A program made the translations under genes and the position numbers. 54,615 nt of DNA from assembly GCA_003105015.1 (NCBI GenBank), contig PQAF01000017.1, positions 1 through 54,615 on the forward strand, in the 5' to 3' direction. The notes under the pieces are model-generated. The model was not told where the DNA came from and searched no databases. It saw only the letters and a list, made by a program, of their open reading frames with translations. Shown in pieces: positions 1 through 8,081 of the stretch. Source of the stretch: Rhodocyclales bacterium (GTDB lineage: Bacteria > Pseudomonadota > Gammaproteobacteria > Burkholderiales > Rhodocyclaceae). How positions within the stretch are numbered: position 1 is the first letter of the stretch; every line of letters begins with the position of its first letter.

Positions 1-932
1 ACGCCGAGCACGTCGTCGATCTTCCAGCGGTTCTGCGTCATGGTGAACAGATAGACGAACAGCGCGCCGGCGATGGCGCCGGTCGCCAGCGCGCCGAGCG
101 GGTGCATGAGGTCGGAGCCGGCGCAGACTGCGACGAGGCCGGCGAGCGGGCCGTTGTGCACGAAGCCCGGGTCGTTGCGGCCGGCGACCAGCGCGGCGAG
201 CGTGCCGCCCACCATCGCCATCAGCGAGTTCATCGCCACCAGGCCCGAGATCTTGTCGAGCAGCTGCGCGCTCATGACGTTGAAGCCGAACCAGCCGACG
301 GTGAGGATCCAGGCGCCGAGCGCGAGGAAGGGAATGCTCGAGGGCGGGTGCGCGGAGACGCCGCCATCCTTGTTGTAGCGGCCGCGCCGCGCGCCGAGCA
401 GCACGACGGCGACGAGGCCGATCCAGCCGCCGACGGCATGCACCACCACCGAGCCGGCGAAGTCGTGGAATTCCTCGCCGAAGCTCGCCTTCAGCCAGGC
501 CTGGATGCCATAGGCCTGGTTCCAGGCGATGCCCTCGAAGAAGGGGTAGACGAAGCCGACCAGCAGGAAGGTCGCCGCCAGCTGCGGGTTGAATTTCGCC
601 CGCTCGGCAATGCCGCCGGAGACGATGGCGGGAATCGCCGCGGCGAAGGTGAGCAGGAAGAAGAACTTCACCAGGTCGTAGCCGTTTCGCTGCGCCAGCG
701 TCTCGGCGCCGGCGAAGAAGCTTACGCCGTAGGCGATGCCGTAGCCGATGAAGAAGTAGGCGATGGTCGACACGGCAAAGTCCGCCATGATCTTCACCAG
801 GGCATTCACCTGGTTCTTCTTGCGTACCGTGCCCAGCTCCAGAAAGGCGAAGCCGGCGTGCATGGCGAGGATCATGATGGCGCCGAGCAGCACGAACAGG
901 ACGTCGGCCGACGTGATCTTGAGGGGCTCCAT
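1..932 (-). CDS. amtB: Ammonium transporter, Amt family (3' end outside window)
   Basis: Inner-membrane channel that takes up ammonium. About 310 residues are visible before the window edge cuts the C-terminus; the family is usually near 400. Reading from MEPLKITSADVLF, the sequence shows several hydrophobic helices, a GGIAER segment, DFAGSVVVHAVGG with the pore-lining His region, and YNKDGGVSAHPPSSIPF followed by WFGFNVMSA, all typical of Amt proteins. There is no obvious signal peptide and no glnK gene between promoter and start, so amt is the first gene of its transcript. A sigma-54 promoter and two NtrC sites lie just upstream, so nitrogen-limitation control by the ntrBC pair in this window is likely. 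The next gene downstream is not visible. Confidence 0.93.
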   Translation of the reverse strand, partial: MEPLKITSADVLFVLLGAIMILAMHAGFAFLELGTVRKKNQVNALVKIMADFAVSTIAYFFIGYGIAYGVSFFAGAETLAQRNGYDLVKFFFLLTFAAAIPAIVSGGIAERAKFNPQLAATFLLVGFVYPFFEGIAWNQAYGIQAWLKASFGEEFHDFAGSVVVHAVGGWIGLVAVVLLGARRGRYNKDGGVSAHPPSSIPFLALGAWILTVGWFGFNVMSAQLLDKISGLVAMNSLMAMVGGTLAALVAGRNDPGFVHNGPLAGLVAVCAGSDLMHPLGALATGAIAGALFVYLFTMTQNRWKIDDVLG

Positions 933-963
933 GGTGCGCTCCGAGTATGGACTGAGCGCTTTG

Positions 964-980
964 GTGCAAAAACCGTTCCA
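964..980 (-). promoter_or_regulatory. Sigma-54 (-24/-12) promoter of the ammonium transporter gene
   Basis: The minus strand reads TGGAACGGTTTTTGCA. GG (978-979) and GC (966-967) are separated by exactly 10 bases, as required for RpoN promoters (consensus TGGCACG-N4-TTGC). The predicted start is near 954, about 20 bases before the amt ATG at 932. The -24 element is also one arm of the inverted repeat at 974-994 (7-bp arms, 7-bp loop). Confidence 0.85.
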
Positions 981-1032
981 GAAAAATTGGAACGTCGAAT
1001 CAGGGAATTAAAGTCAGCCGCTGGGGGACGGC

Positions 1033-1047
1033 GCACCATGGCGGTGC
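1033..1047. promoter_or_regulatory. NtrC enhancer site, promoter-proximal (amt)
   Basis: GCACC-ATGGC-GGTGC is a perfect dyad matching the core of the NtrC site (TGCAC-N5-7-GTGCA). It lies about 60 bp upstream of the -24 element of the amt sigma-54 promoter. Its centre is 31 bp from the second site. Confidence 0.75.
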
Positions 1048-1063
1048 AGTCATGCGGAATTGC

Positions 1064-1078
1064 GCACCGCGCAGGTGC
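1064..1078. promoter_or_regulatory. NtrC enhancer site, promoter-distal (amt)
   Basis: GCACC-GCGCA-GGTGC has the same half-sites and spacer length as the proximal site, inside a longer palindrome (GCGCACC...GGTGCGC). The pair is phased for cooperative binding of NtrC dimers on one DNA face, about three helical turns apart. It ends 21 bp from the stop codon of mltA. Confidence 0.72.
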
Positions 1079-1098
1079 GCGAACTCACACCGCACGCA

Positions 1099-2307
1099 CT
1101 ACTTCGCGGCGTTGTTGTTCGGGACGAAAGCACCGGGCAGCAGGGCCCACATCTCGCCCTTCTGCCGCATGCGCCCTGCCTGCGCGCCGGCCTCGGCGCC
1201 GAAGCCCCAGAAGAAATCGGCGCGCACGGCGCCCTTGATGGCGCCGCCGGTATCCTGCGCCATCATCAGGCGCCGGAGCGGCTGCTCGCTCAGGGGCAGC
1301 GTGGTGGCGAGGAACACCGGCGCGCCGAGCGGGACGGCGCGCGGGTCGACGGCGATGCTGCGTCCCGGCGTCAGCGGCACGCCGAGCGCGCCGAGCGGGC
1401 CGCCGCCGTTGTCCGGCAGTTCGCGGAAGAAGACGAAGCTCGGGTTGGCGTTGAGCAGTTCATTCAGACGCCGCGGGTTGGCGCGCGCCCAGGCCTGGAT
1501 GCCCTGCATGGAGGCCTGCTCCAGCTTCAGCTCGCCCTTCTCCACCAGCCAGCGGCCGATGGATTGATAGGGGTGGCCGTTCTGGTCGGCGTAGCCGACG
1601 CGCACGCGGCGGCCGTCGGGCAGCTCGACGCGGCCCGAGCCCTGCACCTGCAGGAAGAACAGCTCGATCGGATCGGCCACCCACAGCAGCGCCTTGCCGG
1701 CGAGCGCCGGCGCCTGCGGCGTCAGTTCCGCGCGCGACCAGTAGGGCACCACCTTGCGCCCGTCGAGGCGGCCGCGCAGGCGGAAGTTCTTCAGCTCCGG
1801 ATAGAGTTCGCCGAGGTCCACCACCAGCAGGTCGTCGGGAACGCCGTAGATGGCATGCGCGAAGGTGCGGCTGCGCTCGCGGCTGCCGCGCAGCAGCGGC
1901 TCATAGTAGCCGGTGACGAGGCCCTCGGTGGATTCGTCCGGATTCACCACCCGCCAGGGGCGGAAGCGCGATTCGAAGAAGGCGCGCAGGGCGGCGTTCT
2001 CCGCCGGCAGCGCGCGCGCCTCTTCGCACGCCGCGCTCCATAGCGGCTGCTTCGCCAGCACCGTACACGATTCGAGCAGCGCGCCGTGCGCCTCGGCGAG
2101 GTTGTCGGCGCCCCAGCCCTTGACGTCTTCCCAGCGCGCTTCCTGCAGCGGCTTGGCCGGGGGCTTCGTCGGCGCAACAGTCGGGCAGACGGGGCAGGCG
2201 GCACACACGCATTGCCCCGCGGGTTGTGTCGGGGCGGCCGGCTGCTGGGCGCAGCCGGCAAGAAACAGCAGTGCGCCCAGGGCGGGCGCGAGTTGGCGCA
2301 GGAACAT
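1099..2307 (-). CDS. mltA: Membrane-bound lytic murein transglycosylase A
   Basis: Cleaves peptidoglycan glycan strands, releasing 1,6-anhydromuropeptides, at the outer membrane. The start at 2307 gives a 402-residue precursor beginning MFLRQLAPALGALLFLAGC, a lipoprotein signal with lipobox Cys. The open frame continues upstream, but the longer reading is antisense to the next gene. The MltA domain includes VTGYYEPLLRGSRERS, and the C-terminal 3D domain carries the AQDTGGAIKGAVRADFFWG segment with the catalytic Asp. Transcribed toward amt and divergent from the DUF815 ATPase with only 43 bases between starts. Confidence 0.92.
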   Translation of the reverse strand: MFLRQLAPALGALLFLAGCAQQPAAPTQPAGQCVCAACPVCPTVAPTKPPAKPLQEARWEDVKGWGADNLAEAHGALLESCTVLAKQPLWSAACEEARALPAENAALRAFFESRFRPWRVVNPDESTEGLVTGYYEPLLRGSRERSRTFAHAIYGVPDDLLVVDLGELYPELKNFRLRGRLDGRKVVPYWSRAELTPQAPALAGKALLWVADPIELFFLQVQGSGRVELPDGRRVRVGYADQNGHPYQSIGRWLVEKGELKLEQASMQGIQAWARANPRRLNELLNANPSFVFFRELPDNGGGPLGALGVPLTPGRSIAVDPRAVPLGAPVFLATTLPLSEQPLRRLMMAQDTGGAIKGAVRADFFWGFGAEAGAQAGRMRQKGEMWALLPGAFVPNNNAAK

Positions 2308-2350
2308 GAATTTCGCTAAAGTCGAAGTTTCCGCAAGTATAGCAATCGAG

Positions 2351-3226
2351 ATGAACGATCTTTCCCGACTGATCGCCCGCGCCGAGGCATTGCTCGAGCG
2401 CGTCGAATCCCTGCTGCCGCCGGCGGCCGCGGCCCCCGACTGGAAGGCGTCGACGGCCTTCCGCTGGCGCAAGCGCGGCGGCGGCCGCGGCCACCTCGAG
2501 CCGGTGGCCAGGCCGCACCGCATCCGCCTGAAGGACCTGCGCAACGTCGACGAGCAGAAGAAGCGCATCGAGCAGAACACGCGCCAGTTCGTCGAGGGCA
2601 AGCGCGCCAACAACGTGCTGCTCACCGGCGCGCGCGGCACGGGCAAAAGCTCGCTGGTGAAGGCGCTGCTCAACCGGTACGCGACGAAGGGCCTGCGCCT
2701 GATCGAGGTGGACAAGAACGACCTCATCGACCTGCCGGACATCGTGGACCTGATCGCCGGGCGCAGCGAGCGCTTCATCCTCTTCTGCGACGACCTCTCC
2801 TTCGAGGCGAGCGAGCCCGGCTACAAGGCGCTGAAGAGCATTCTCGACGGCTCGGTGGCGAGCACGCCGGACAACGTGCTGCTCTACGCCACCTCGAACC
2901 GCCGCCACCTGATGCCGGAATTCATGGACGAGAACCTGGAGACCAAGCACGTCGACGGCGAGATCCATCCCGGCGAAACCACCGAGGAGAAAGTCTCGCT
3001 CTCCGAGCGCTTCGGCCTGTGGCTGTCCTTCTATCCCTTCGACCAGGACGCGTACCTCGCCATCGCCGGCCACTGGCTGCGCGAGTACGGCGTGCCGGCG
3101 GCGGCCGTCACCGCCGCGCGCGAGGAGGCGCTGCAGTGGGCGCTGATGCGCGGCTCGCGCAGCGGCCGCATCGCCTGGCAGTTCGCGCGCGACTACGCCG
3201 GCCAGCACGGCGTCGCCAGGAAGTGA
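2351..3226 (+). CDS. DUF815-family AAA ATPase
   Basis: ATP-binding protein of the DUF815 family; the cellular role is not established. The 291-residue product starts at 2351 (MNDLSRLIARAEALLERVE); the frame is open upstream but that part opposes mltA. A Walker A motif, TGARGTGKSSL, lies near residue 100 and a Walker B-like FILFCDDLSFE near 145. The C-terminal part (LWLSFYPFDQDAYL, SGRIAWQFARDY) is typical of the family. The stop overlaps the GTG start of the Nudix-ThiE gene (GTGA), so the two are cotranslated. This pairing with coaE-zapD-yacG nearby is characteristic of Betaproteobacteria. Confidence 0.85.
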   Translation: MNDLSRLIARAEALLERVESLLPPAAAAPDWKASTAFRWRKRGGGRGHLEPVARPHRIRLKDLRNVDEQKKRIEQNTRQFVEGKRANNVLLTGARGTGKSSLVKALLNRYATKGLRLIEVDKNDLIDLPDIVDLIAGRSERFILFCDDLSFEASEPGYKALKSILDGSVASTPDNVLLYATSNRRHLMPEFMDENLETKHVDGEIHPGETTEEKVSLSERFGLWLSFYPFDQDAYLAIAGHWLREYGVPAAAVTAAREEALQWALMRGSRSGRIAWQFARDYAGQHGVARK

Positions 3227-4158
3227 CGCGCATCGTCGAAGCGGCGGCCGCGGTCATCCTGCGGCCCGACGGCAGTTTCCTGCTCGGCCGGCGGCCCGAG
3301 GGCAAGCCGTATGCCGGCTACTGGGAATTCCCCGGCGGCAAGATCGAGCCGGGCGAGACCGCGGCGCAGGCGCTGGTGCGCGAGCTGCACGAGGAGCTCG
3401 GCATCGAGGCCGACCGCTACACGCCGTGGATCACCCGCGAGTTCGTCTATCCGCACGCCCACGTGCGGCTGCACTTCTTCCGCGTCGTCGGCTGGCGCGG
3501 CGAGATCCGCGACATCCACCACGACGCGCTGGCCTGGAAGACCGCCGACAAGGTCGACGTCGAACCGATGCTGCCGGCCAACGTCGCCGTGCTGCGGGGA
3601 CTGACTTTGCCGGATTTCTACGCCATCACCCACGCCGGCGAGATCGGCGCCGAGGCGCAGCTGGAGAAGCTGGAGCGGGCGCTCGCCGGCGGGCTGCGCC
3701 TGCTGCAGGTCCGCGAGGCGGCTCTGTCGGTGGCGCAGCGCGAAGCCTTCGCCCGCGAGGCGACGCGGCTGGCGCACGCGCACGGCGCGCGCGTGCTGGT
3801 GAACGGCGATATCGCGCTGGCGCGGCATGTCGGCGCCGACGGCGTGCACCTGCCCTGCGCCCAGCTCATGCAACTCGCCGAGCGGCCCGACCTGCCGCTG
3901 GTGGCGGCCTCCTGCCACAACGCGCCGGAGCTGGCGCGCGCCGCCGCGCTGGAACTGGATTTCGCCGTGCTTGGGCCGGTGAAGGAGACGCTCAGCCATC
4001 CCGGCGTCGCCGGCCTCGGCTGGGCGCGCGTTGCGCATCTGCTGGAAAACATTTCCCTGCCGGTGTTCGCCCTCGGCGGCCTGCAGCGCGGCGACCTGGC
4101 CTCGGCGCAGCAGGCCGGCGCGCACGGCATCGCCGCCATCCGCGCGGCGTGGGCGTAG
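3223..4158 (+). CDS. Nudix hydrolase (MutT-like) fused to thiamine-phosphate synthase-like domain
   Basis: Two-domain protein of 311 residues from a GTG start overlapping the previous stop. Residues about 1-130 are a Nudix domain with the box GKIEPGETAAQALVRELHEELG, resembling MutT 8-oxo-dGTP pyrophosphatase. Residues about 135-310 are a TIM-barrel TenI/ThiE-like domain (LLQVREAALS, VLVNGDIALARHVGADGVHLP, VFALGGL). In the ThiE domain the usual PTxTK segment reads GPVKETLSHPG, so genuine thiamine-phosphate synthase activity is doubtful. Such fusions are known in Beta- and Gammaproteobacteria. Possible roles are nucleotide-pool sanitation alone, or hydrolysis of a thiamine-related compound. No TPP riboswitch is visible upstream. 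Confidence 0.88.
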   Translation: MTRIVEAAAAVILRPDGSFLLGRRPEGKPYAGYWEFPGGKIEPGETAAQALVRELHEELGIEADRYTPWITREFVYPHAHVRLHFFRVVGWRGEIRDIHHDALAWKTADKVDVEPMLPANVAVLRGLTLPDFYAITHAGEIGAEAQLEKLERALAGGLRLLQVREAALSVAQREAFAREATRLAHAHGARVLVNGDIALARHVGADGVHLPCAQLMQLAERPDLPLVAASCHNAPELARAAALELDFAVLGPVKETLSHPGVAGLGWARVAHLLENISLPVFALGGLQRGDLASAQQAGAHGIAAIRAAWA

Positions 4159-4162
4159 CCCT

Positions 4163-4216
4163 GTAGGTCGGCCTTCAGGCCGACTGTGGCCGATGTCGGG
4201 CTGAAGGCCGACCTAC
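4163..4216. repeat. Perfect 16-bp inverted repeat (REP-like hairpin) between convergent genes
   Basis: GTAGGTCGGCCTTCAG (4163-4178) is repeated as its exact reverse complement at 4201-4216, with a 22-base loop that itself contains GGCCGAC/GTCGGGC. It sits between the Nudix-ThiE stop and the yacG stop, and its right arm covers the yacG stop codon. It resembles dispersed extragenic palindromes rather than a classical terminator, since no T-run follows. No second copy is evident in this window. Confidence 0.7.
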
Positions 4217-4398
4217 TGATCGTCGGGCAGCGGCTGCTCCTGCTCCGGCAACTTGTACTCCTCCGCCGCCCAAGCGCCGAGGTCGATGTTGCGGCAGCGC
4301 TCCGAGCAGAAAGGACGGTGGGCGTTTTCGGGAACCCATTGCACCGGCTTGCCGCAGGTGGGGCAGTTGACGACGCGCGGAGCGGCAGGCTGCGTCAC
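4213..4398 (-). CDS. yacG: DNA gyrase inhibitor YacG, zinc-binding
   Basis: 61-residue zinc-ribbon protein that in E. coli binds GyrB and blocks gyrase from binding DNA. Four cysteines (C12, C15, C31, C35) form the C-x2-C...C-x3-C site in [11 protein letters not shown] and [14 protein letters not shown], followed by the typical LGAWAAEEY segment. The C-terminal tail is acidic and Pro/Gln-rich. It follows zapD by 22 bases on the same strand, as in many proteobacterial coaE-zapD-yacG operons. The stop codon lies inside a 16-bp inverted repeat. Confidence 0.93.
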   Translation of the reverse strand: MTQPAAPRVVNCPTCGKPVQWVPENAHRPFCSERCRNIDLGAWAAEEYKLPEQEQPLPDDQ

Positions 4399-4420
4399 GA
4401 TCCGGAACTGAAGAAAGCTG

Positions 4421-5176
4421 CTACAGGTTGCAGAACGTCATCTCGAAGACGACGTCACTGTCGGCCTGGCGCGGACGGGCATCCGTGCCGGGCGAAGTGA
4501 AGCGGATGTTGAGGGCGTACTTGTTGGCGCTGATCTCGGGCACGTAGGGTTCGCTGCGCCGCACGCGCAGGCGCACCATCTGCGCCGTGCGGCCGCCGAG
4601 CATCAGCTGGTAGGCGCCATGCTGCGCGACCTGTTCTTCCTGGCGCCCGGAGGCACGCAGCAGGCGCAGCACGATGGAGAGACCGTCGCGAATCGGCAGC
4701 ATCGGGTTGAGCCAGGCGGCAAGGTCGCGCTGGCGCGCCGGCGGCTCGCGGTGCAGCCAGTAATGGTAGGAAGGCAGGTCGAATTCGCAGACGCCGCCGG
4801 GAATCGAGGCGCGGCTCTTGATGCTCATCAGCCAGTCGTTCTCGCGCAGGTAGTGGCCGATCTTGCCCTGCATGTTGAGCAGCGCGGCGCTGGCCTGTTC
4901 GATCTCGTAGAGCGCGCCGGAGAGCGCCGTCTCGGAGATGTCGGGATTGTTGCGGAAGGAGAGCAGGATCTGGCGCTGGCGCTCGAGTTCCTGCACGAGG
5001 TCGAACTTGAGGTCGGCGCGGCTGGCGACATCGAGGATCTCGAACAGCGTCACCAGGGCGACGTGGTGCTCCTGCGCGCCGTCCGCACCGATGAAGTGCC
5101 CCGTCTTGTCGAACAGGTCCTCCAGGCGCAGCAAGGTGCGAATGCGCTCGTTGAGAGGATATTCGTAGGTGATCAC
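4421..5176 (-). CDS. zapD: Cell division protein ZapD
   Basis: Cytoplasmic protein that bundles FtsZ filaments and stabilises the Z-ring. The 251-residue product from the GTG at 5176 begins [22 protein letters not shown], which matches the usual ZapD N-terminus. Hallmarks include [13 protein letters not shown] near residue 50 and [10 protein letters not shown] near 150, and the protein ends FEMTFCNL. An in-frame ATG at 5224 would add 16 residues (MVQNWPNLFLGTARRG); neither start has a strong Shine-Dalgarno sequence, so the start is uncertain. Downstream of coaE by 83 bases. Confidence 0.9.
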   Translation of the reverse strand: MITYEYPLNERIRTLLRLEDLFDKTGHFIGADGAQEHHVALVTLFEILDVASRADLKFDLVQELERQRQILLSFRNNPDISETALSGALYEIEQASAALLNMQGKIGHYLRENDWLMSIKSRASIPGGVCEFDLPSYHYWLHREPPARQRDLAAWLNPMLPIRDGLSIVLRLLRASGRQEEQVAQHGAYQLMLGGRTAQMVRLRVRRSEPYVPEISANKYALNIRFTSPGTDARPRQADSDVVFEMTFCNL

Positions 5177-5259
5177 GCCGCGCCGTGCCGTGCCGAGGAA
5201 TAAATTCGGCCAATTCTGAACCATTCCCCGACAAATAACAACAAAAAGCCCCCGGAAAC

Positions 5260-5865
5260 CTATGAAACTGCGGCCATTTCCAGATAGCGCCGGTGGAGGG
5301 CCTCGACCTGGGGACGCAGGGCGGCCAGGTCGCCACCGTTGTCGATGACATCGTCGGCCACGGCCAGGCGCTGCTCGCGGCTGATCTGCGCCGCCATGAT
5401 GGCGCGGGCTTCCTCCGCCGAGAGCCCGCTGCGGGTCATGACCCGCGCCACTTGCACCTCCTCCGGGCAATCGACCACCGCCACACGCCGGACGCGGCTG
5501 CGATAGCCGCCGGATTCGACCAGCAGGGGCACCACAAGCACGACATACGGCGCACGGGCGGCGGCGCTGCGACGGTCGGCCTCGGCGCGGATCATGGGAT
5601 GCAGGATGGCTTCCAGGCGGGCCTTGGCCGAGGCGTCGGCGAAGACCTTGCGGCGCACGGCGGCGCGATCGAGCGCGCCGCGCGCATCGATGACCTCATC
5701 GCCGAAGGCATTGCGTATGGATTCGATCGCAGCCCCGCCCGGTGCGGTCAATTCATGTGCGATGACATCCGTATCGACCACGGCGGCGCCGAGTGACTCG
5801 AAAAGCGAGGACGCTGCACTCTTGCCGCTGCCGATGCCGCCGGTAAGGCCGACGAGGAACGTCAT
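5260..5865 (-). CDS. coaE: Dephospho-CoA kinase
   Basis: Catalyses the last step of coenzyme A synthesis, phosphorylating dephospho-CoA at the 3'-hydroxyl of ribose. The 201 residues from 5865 start MTFLVGLTGGIGSGKS, with the P-loop at residues 8-15; six extra in-frame codons upstream (to 5883) are less likely to be used. DTDVIAHEL and LHPMIRAEAD are family motifs. ATG overlaps the stop of the SPOR gene (ATGA), implying translational coupling. Two further CoA-pathway genes, coaX and coaD, are also in this window but in separate transcripts. Confidence 0.94.
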   Translation of the reverse strand: MTFLVGLTGGIGSGKSAASSLFESLGAAVVDTDVIAHELTAPGGAAIESIRNAFGDEVIDARGALDRAAVRRKVFADASAKARLEAILHPMIRAEADRRSAAARAPYVVLVVPLLVESGGYRSRVRRVAVVDCPEEVQVARVMTRSGLSAEEARAIMAAQISREQRLAVADDVIDNGGDLAALRPQVEALHRRYLEMAAVS

Positions 5866-6518
5866 GGCCTGGCGGCCGCACATTCGGCCTTCTGCGCGGC
5901 CGAGAACTCCGCCGGCAACTCGGCCAGCGCCTTGGACAACCGGTCAGGTTTTCCGCGCACTTCGACGATCATCTTGTCGCCGGCCGTTTCGCGGGCCAGG
6001 ATGCGCGCCGATTTCACGCCCTTCTTTTGCAGGACGGCAAGAGAGTCCTTCGCGGCTTCCTCGCTCTTGAACAGGCCAAGCGAGACCGCATACTGGTTGG
6101 GGCCGCTCTCCCGCACGACGTAGAAGTCCTTGACGCCCAGCTTGGAAAGTTCGGCGGCCTTCCTGTCGGCCTGCGCGCCGTTGGGCAGGGGCGGGATATG
6201 CACCCACCAGGACTTCGGCTCTTCATGTGAACGCTGATCGACCTTGAGTTGCGCATCGCGGCCGGTAAGCAGGTCGGCCAGCTTTCCCGCCGCTTCGCGC
6301 TCCAGGCCGGCGAGGGCACGGCACTCGTCAAGGGGCGGAGCGGCCGCCGTAGCGGGCGGCGCGCCCTTGCCGGCAATGCGCAGTTTTTCGGGTTCGATCT
6401 GGGCGGACAGGCGTTCGGCTTCGCCGCCGCCCGCCGTGCCGAAATAACCCTGTCCCCAGACGAACAGCAGCAGGTTGCCGAGCACCAGCAGGAAAAAGAG
6501 GGTGCGCAGAACCTGCAT
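5862..6518 (-). CDS. SPOR domain-containing membrane protein
   Basis: 218-residue protein starting MQVLRTLFFLLVLGNLLLFVWGQG, with a single N-terminal transmembrane helix (about residues 4-22) and the remainder probably periplasmic. Residues about 100-180 (SWWVHIPPLPNGAQADRKAAEL, YAVSLGLFKSEEAAKDSL, ILARETAGDKMIVEVRG) form a SPOR-like fold, a domain that binds denuded peptidoglycan at septa. A role in cell envelope or division is therefore likely but unproven. It follows trpB by 13 bases and overlaps coaE by 4, so it is the middle gene of a trpB-SPOR-coaE transcript. Confidence 0.82.
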   Translation of the reverse strand: MQVLRTLFFLLVLGNLLLFVWGQGYFGTAGGGEAERLSAQIEPEKLRIAGKGAPPATAAAPPLDECRALAGLEREAAGKLADLLTGRDAQLKVDQRSHEEPKSWWVHIPPLPNGAQADRKAAELSKLGVKDFYVVRESGPNQYAVSLGLFKSEEAAKDSLAVLQKKGVKSARILARETAGDKMIVEVRGKPDRLSKALAELPAEFSAAQKAECAAARP

Positions 6519-6531
6519 GCCGTCCTTTGCC

Positions 6532-7884
6532 TTAGGCGACCTTTGGCAGGCGCTTGAGGGCCTCCTGCACGGCTTCGGCCGGATACTCGTAGTCCACCAG
6601 CTCGCCGGCGAAATACTTGTCGTACGAGGCCATGTCGAAGTGGCCGTGGCCGGACAGGTTGAAGAAGAGCGTCTTCTTCTCGCCGCTCGCCTTGCAGCGC
6701 AGCGCCTCGTCGATGCAGGCGCGGATGGCGTGGCAGGACTCCGGCGCCGGGATGATGCCCTCGGCACGGGCGAACTGCACGCCGGCCTCGAAGGTGGCGA
6801 TCTGCGGCACCGCCACCGCCTCGATCAGGCCCTCGTTGTAGAGCTGGCACACCAGCGGCGAATCGCCGTGGTAGCGCAGGCCGCCGGCGTGGATCGAGGG
6901 CGGCATGAAGTCGTGGCCGAGGGTGTACATCTTCATCAGCGGCGTGTAGCCGGAGACGTCGCCGAAATCGTAGGCATAGACGCCCTTGGTCAGGCTCGGG
7001 CAGGAGCTCGGCTCGGCCGCCACCAGGCGCACCTTCTTGCCCGCCGCCTTGTCGGCGAGGAAGGGGAAGGCGGTGCCGGCGAAGTTGGAGCCGCCGCCGC
7101 AGCAGGCGAACACCATGTCGGGATAGTCGCCGACCTTCTCGAACTGCTTCTTCGCCTCCAGGCCGATCACCGTCTGGTGCAGGCAGACGTGGTTGAGCAC
7201 CGAGCCGAGGCTGTAGTTGGTGTCCTTGCGCGAGGCGGCCTCCTCGACCGCTTCGGAAATCGCCAGGCCGAGCGAGCCGGGGTTGTTCGGGTCGGCCGCC
7301 AGCGCGGCGCGGCCGGCGTTGGTCATGTCGGTCGGCGAGGCATAGACCTCCGCGCCCCAAGTCTGCATCATCGAACGGCGGAAGGGCTTCTGGTTGTAGC
7401 TCACCTTCACCATGTAGACGCGCACCTCGATGCCGAACATCTGGCCGGCGTAGGAGATCGAGGAACCCCACTGGCCGGCGCCGGTTTCGGTGGTCAGGCG
7501 GGTAATGCCGACCATCTTGTTGAAGAAGGCCTGCGGCACCGAGGTATTGACCTTGTGCGAGCCGGCCGGGCTGACGCCCTCGTACTTGTAGTAGATCTTC
7601 GCCGGCGTGCCGAGCATCTGCTCGAGGCGGCGCGCGCGGAACATCGGCGTCGGGCGCCACTGCTTGTAGATCTCGCGCACCGGCTCGGGGATCGGGATCC
7701 AGCGCTCGCCCGACATTTCCTGCTCGAGCAGCGGACCGGGGAAGATGGCCAGCATCTGCTCGGGCGTGACCGGGTTGCCGTCCGGCGCCAGCGGCGGCAG
7801 GGGCGGGTTCGGCATGTCGGCAACGACGTTGTACCAGTGGGTCGGAATATCGGATTCGTTGAGCAAAATCTTGACGTCAGACAT
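6532..7884 (-). CDS. trpB: TrpB2-type tryptophan synthase beta subunit (PLP enzyme)
   Basis: Condenses indole and serine to tryptophan using pyridoxal phosphate. The 450 residues include the PLP-lysine motif GSHKVN (K111), ETGAGQWG where canonical TrpB1 has ETGAGQHG, and the phosphate-binding loop [10 protein letters not shown]. Length and the long N-terminal extension place it in the TrpB2 class, which often works without TrpA and may salvage indole. No trpA or other trp genes adjoin it; it is followed by a SPOR gene and coaE. The start is secure, with GAGGAGGAG 7-15 bases upstream of ATG. A likely sigma-70 promoter lies about 110 bases upstream. Confidence 0.92.
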   Translation of the reverse strand: MSDVKILLNESDIPTHWYNVVADMPNPPLPPLAPDGNPVTPEQMLAIFPGPLLEQEMSGERWIPIPEPVREIYKQWRPTPMFRARRLEQMLGTPAKIYYKYEGVSPAGSHKVNTSVPQAFFNKMVGITRLTTETGAGQWGSSISYAGQMFGIEVRVYMVKVSYNQKPFRRSMMQTWGAEVYASPTDMTNAGRAALAADPNNPGSLGLAISEAVEEAASRKDTNYSLGSVLNHVCLHQTVIGLEAKKQFEKVGDYPDMVFACCGGGSNFAGTAFPFLADKAAGKKVRLVAAEPSSCPSLTKGVYAYDFGDVSGYTPLMKMYTLGHDFMPPSIHAGGLRYHGDSPLVCQLYNEGLIEAVAVPQIATFEAGVQFARAEGIIPAPESCHAIRACIDEALRCKASGEKKTLFFNLSGHGHFDMASYDKYFAGELVDYEYPAEAVQEALKRLPKVA

Positions 7885-7992
7885 CTCGTTTCTCCTCCTC
7901 GTTATTTATAAATGGATGCCAGGCCCGCTCCCTCTCCCCGCAGCCTGATCGATACCGCCTTGCAGAATCACCTTAGCCCAAGTGAGGGGAAA

Positions 7993-8021
7993 ATAATAGC
8001 CCGGGTATACTGCATACACAA
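7993..8021 (-). promoter_or_regulatory. Candidate sigma-70 promoter for trpB
   Basis: On the minus strand TTGTGT (8016-8021), a 17-base spacer, and TATTAT (7993-7998). The -10 element matches consensus at five of six positions. The leader to the trpB ATG would be about 100 bases. The 7885-8081 gap otherwise shows no gene or clear terminator. Confidence 0.5.
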
Positions 8022-8081
8022 GCCGCTTTTCTGACTGCCCGACCCATCAGTCGACTACCCGATCCTGGCTTATGGGCTCGC

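Noticed and set aside
102..1238. A 378-codon plus-strand frame over the amt gene.
   Set aside because: The minus strand encodes a continuous ammonium transporter with proper hydrophobic helices. The plus frame also runs through the NtrC sites and promoter.
3223..3300. Search for a TPP riboswitch before the Nudix-ThiE gene.
   Set aside because: The gene starts inside the preceding stop codon, leaving no leader, and no THI-box motif is seen upstream.
5177..5259. Terminator between coaE and zapD (T-rich minus strand).
   Set aside because: There is a TTTTTG tract but no convincing stem before it.
7885..8081. Possible riboswitch or trp attenuator ahead of trpB.
   Set aside because: No tandem Trp codons, no leader peptide and no stable alternative hairpins could be seen; only a promoter-like pair and a strong Shine-Dalgarno sequence.
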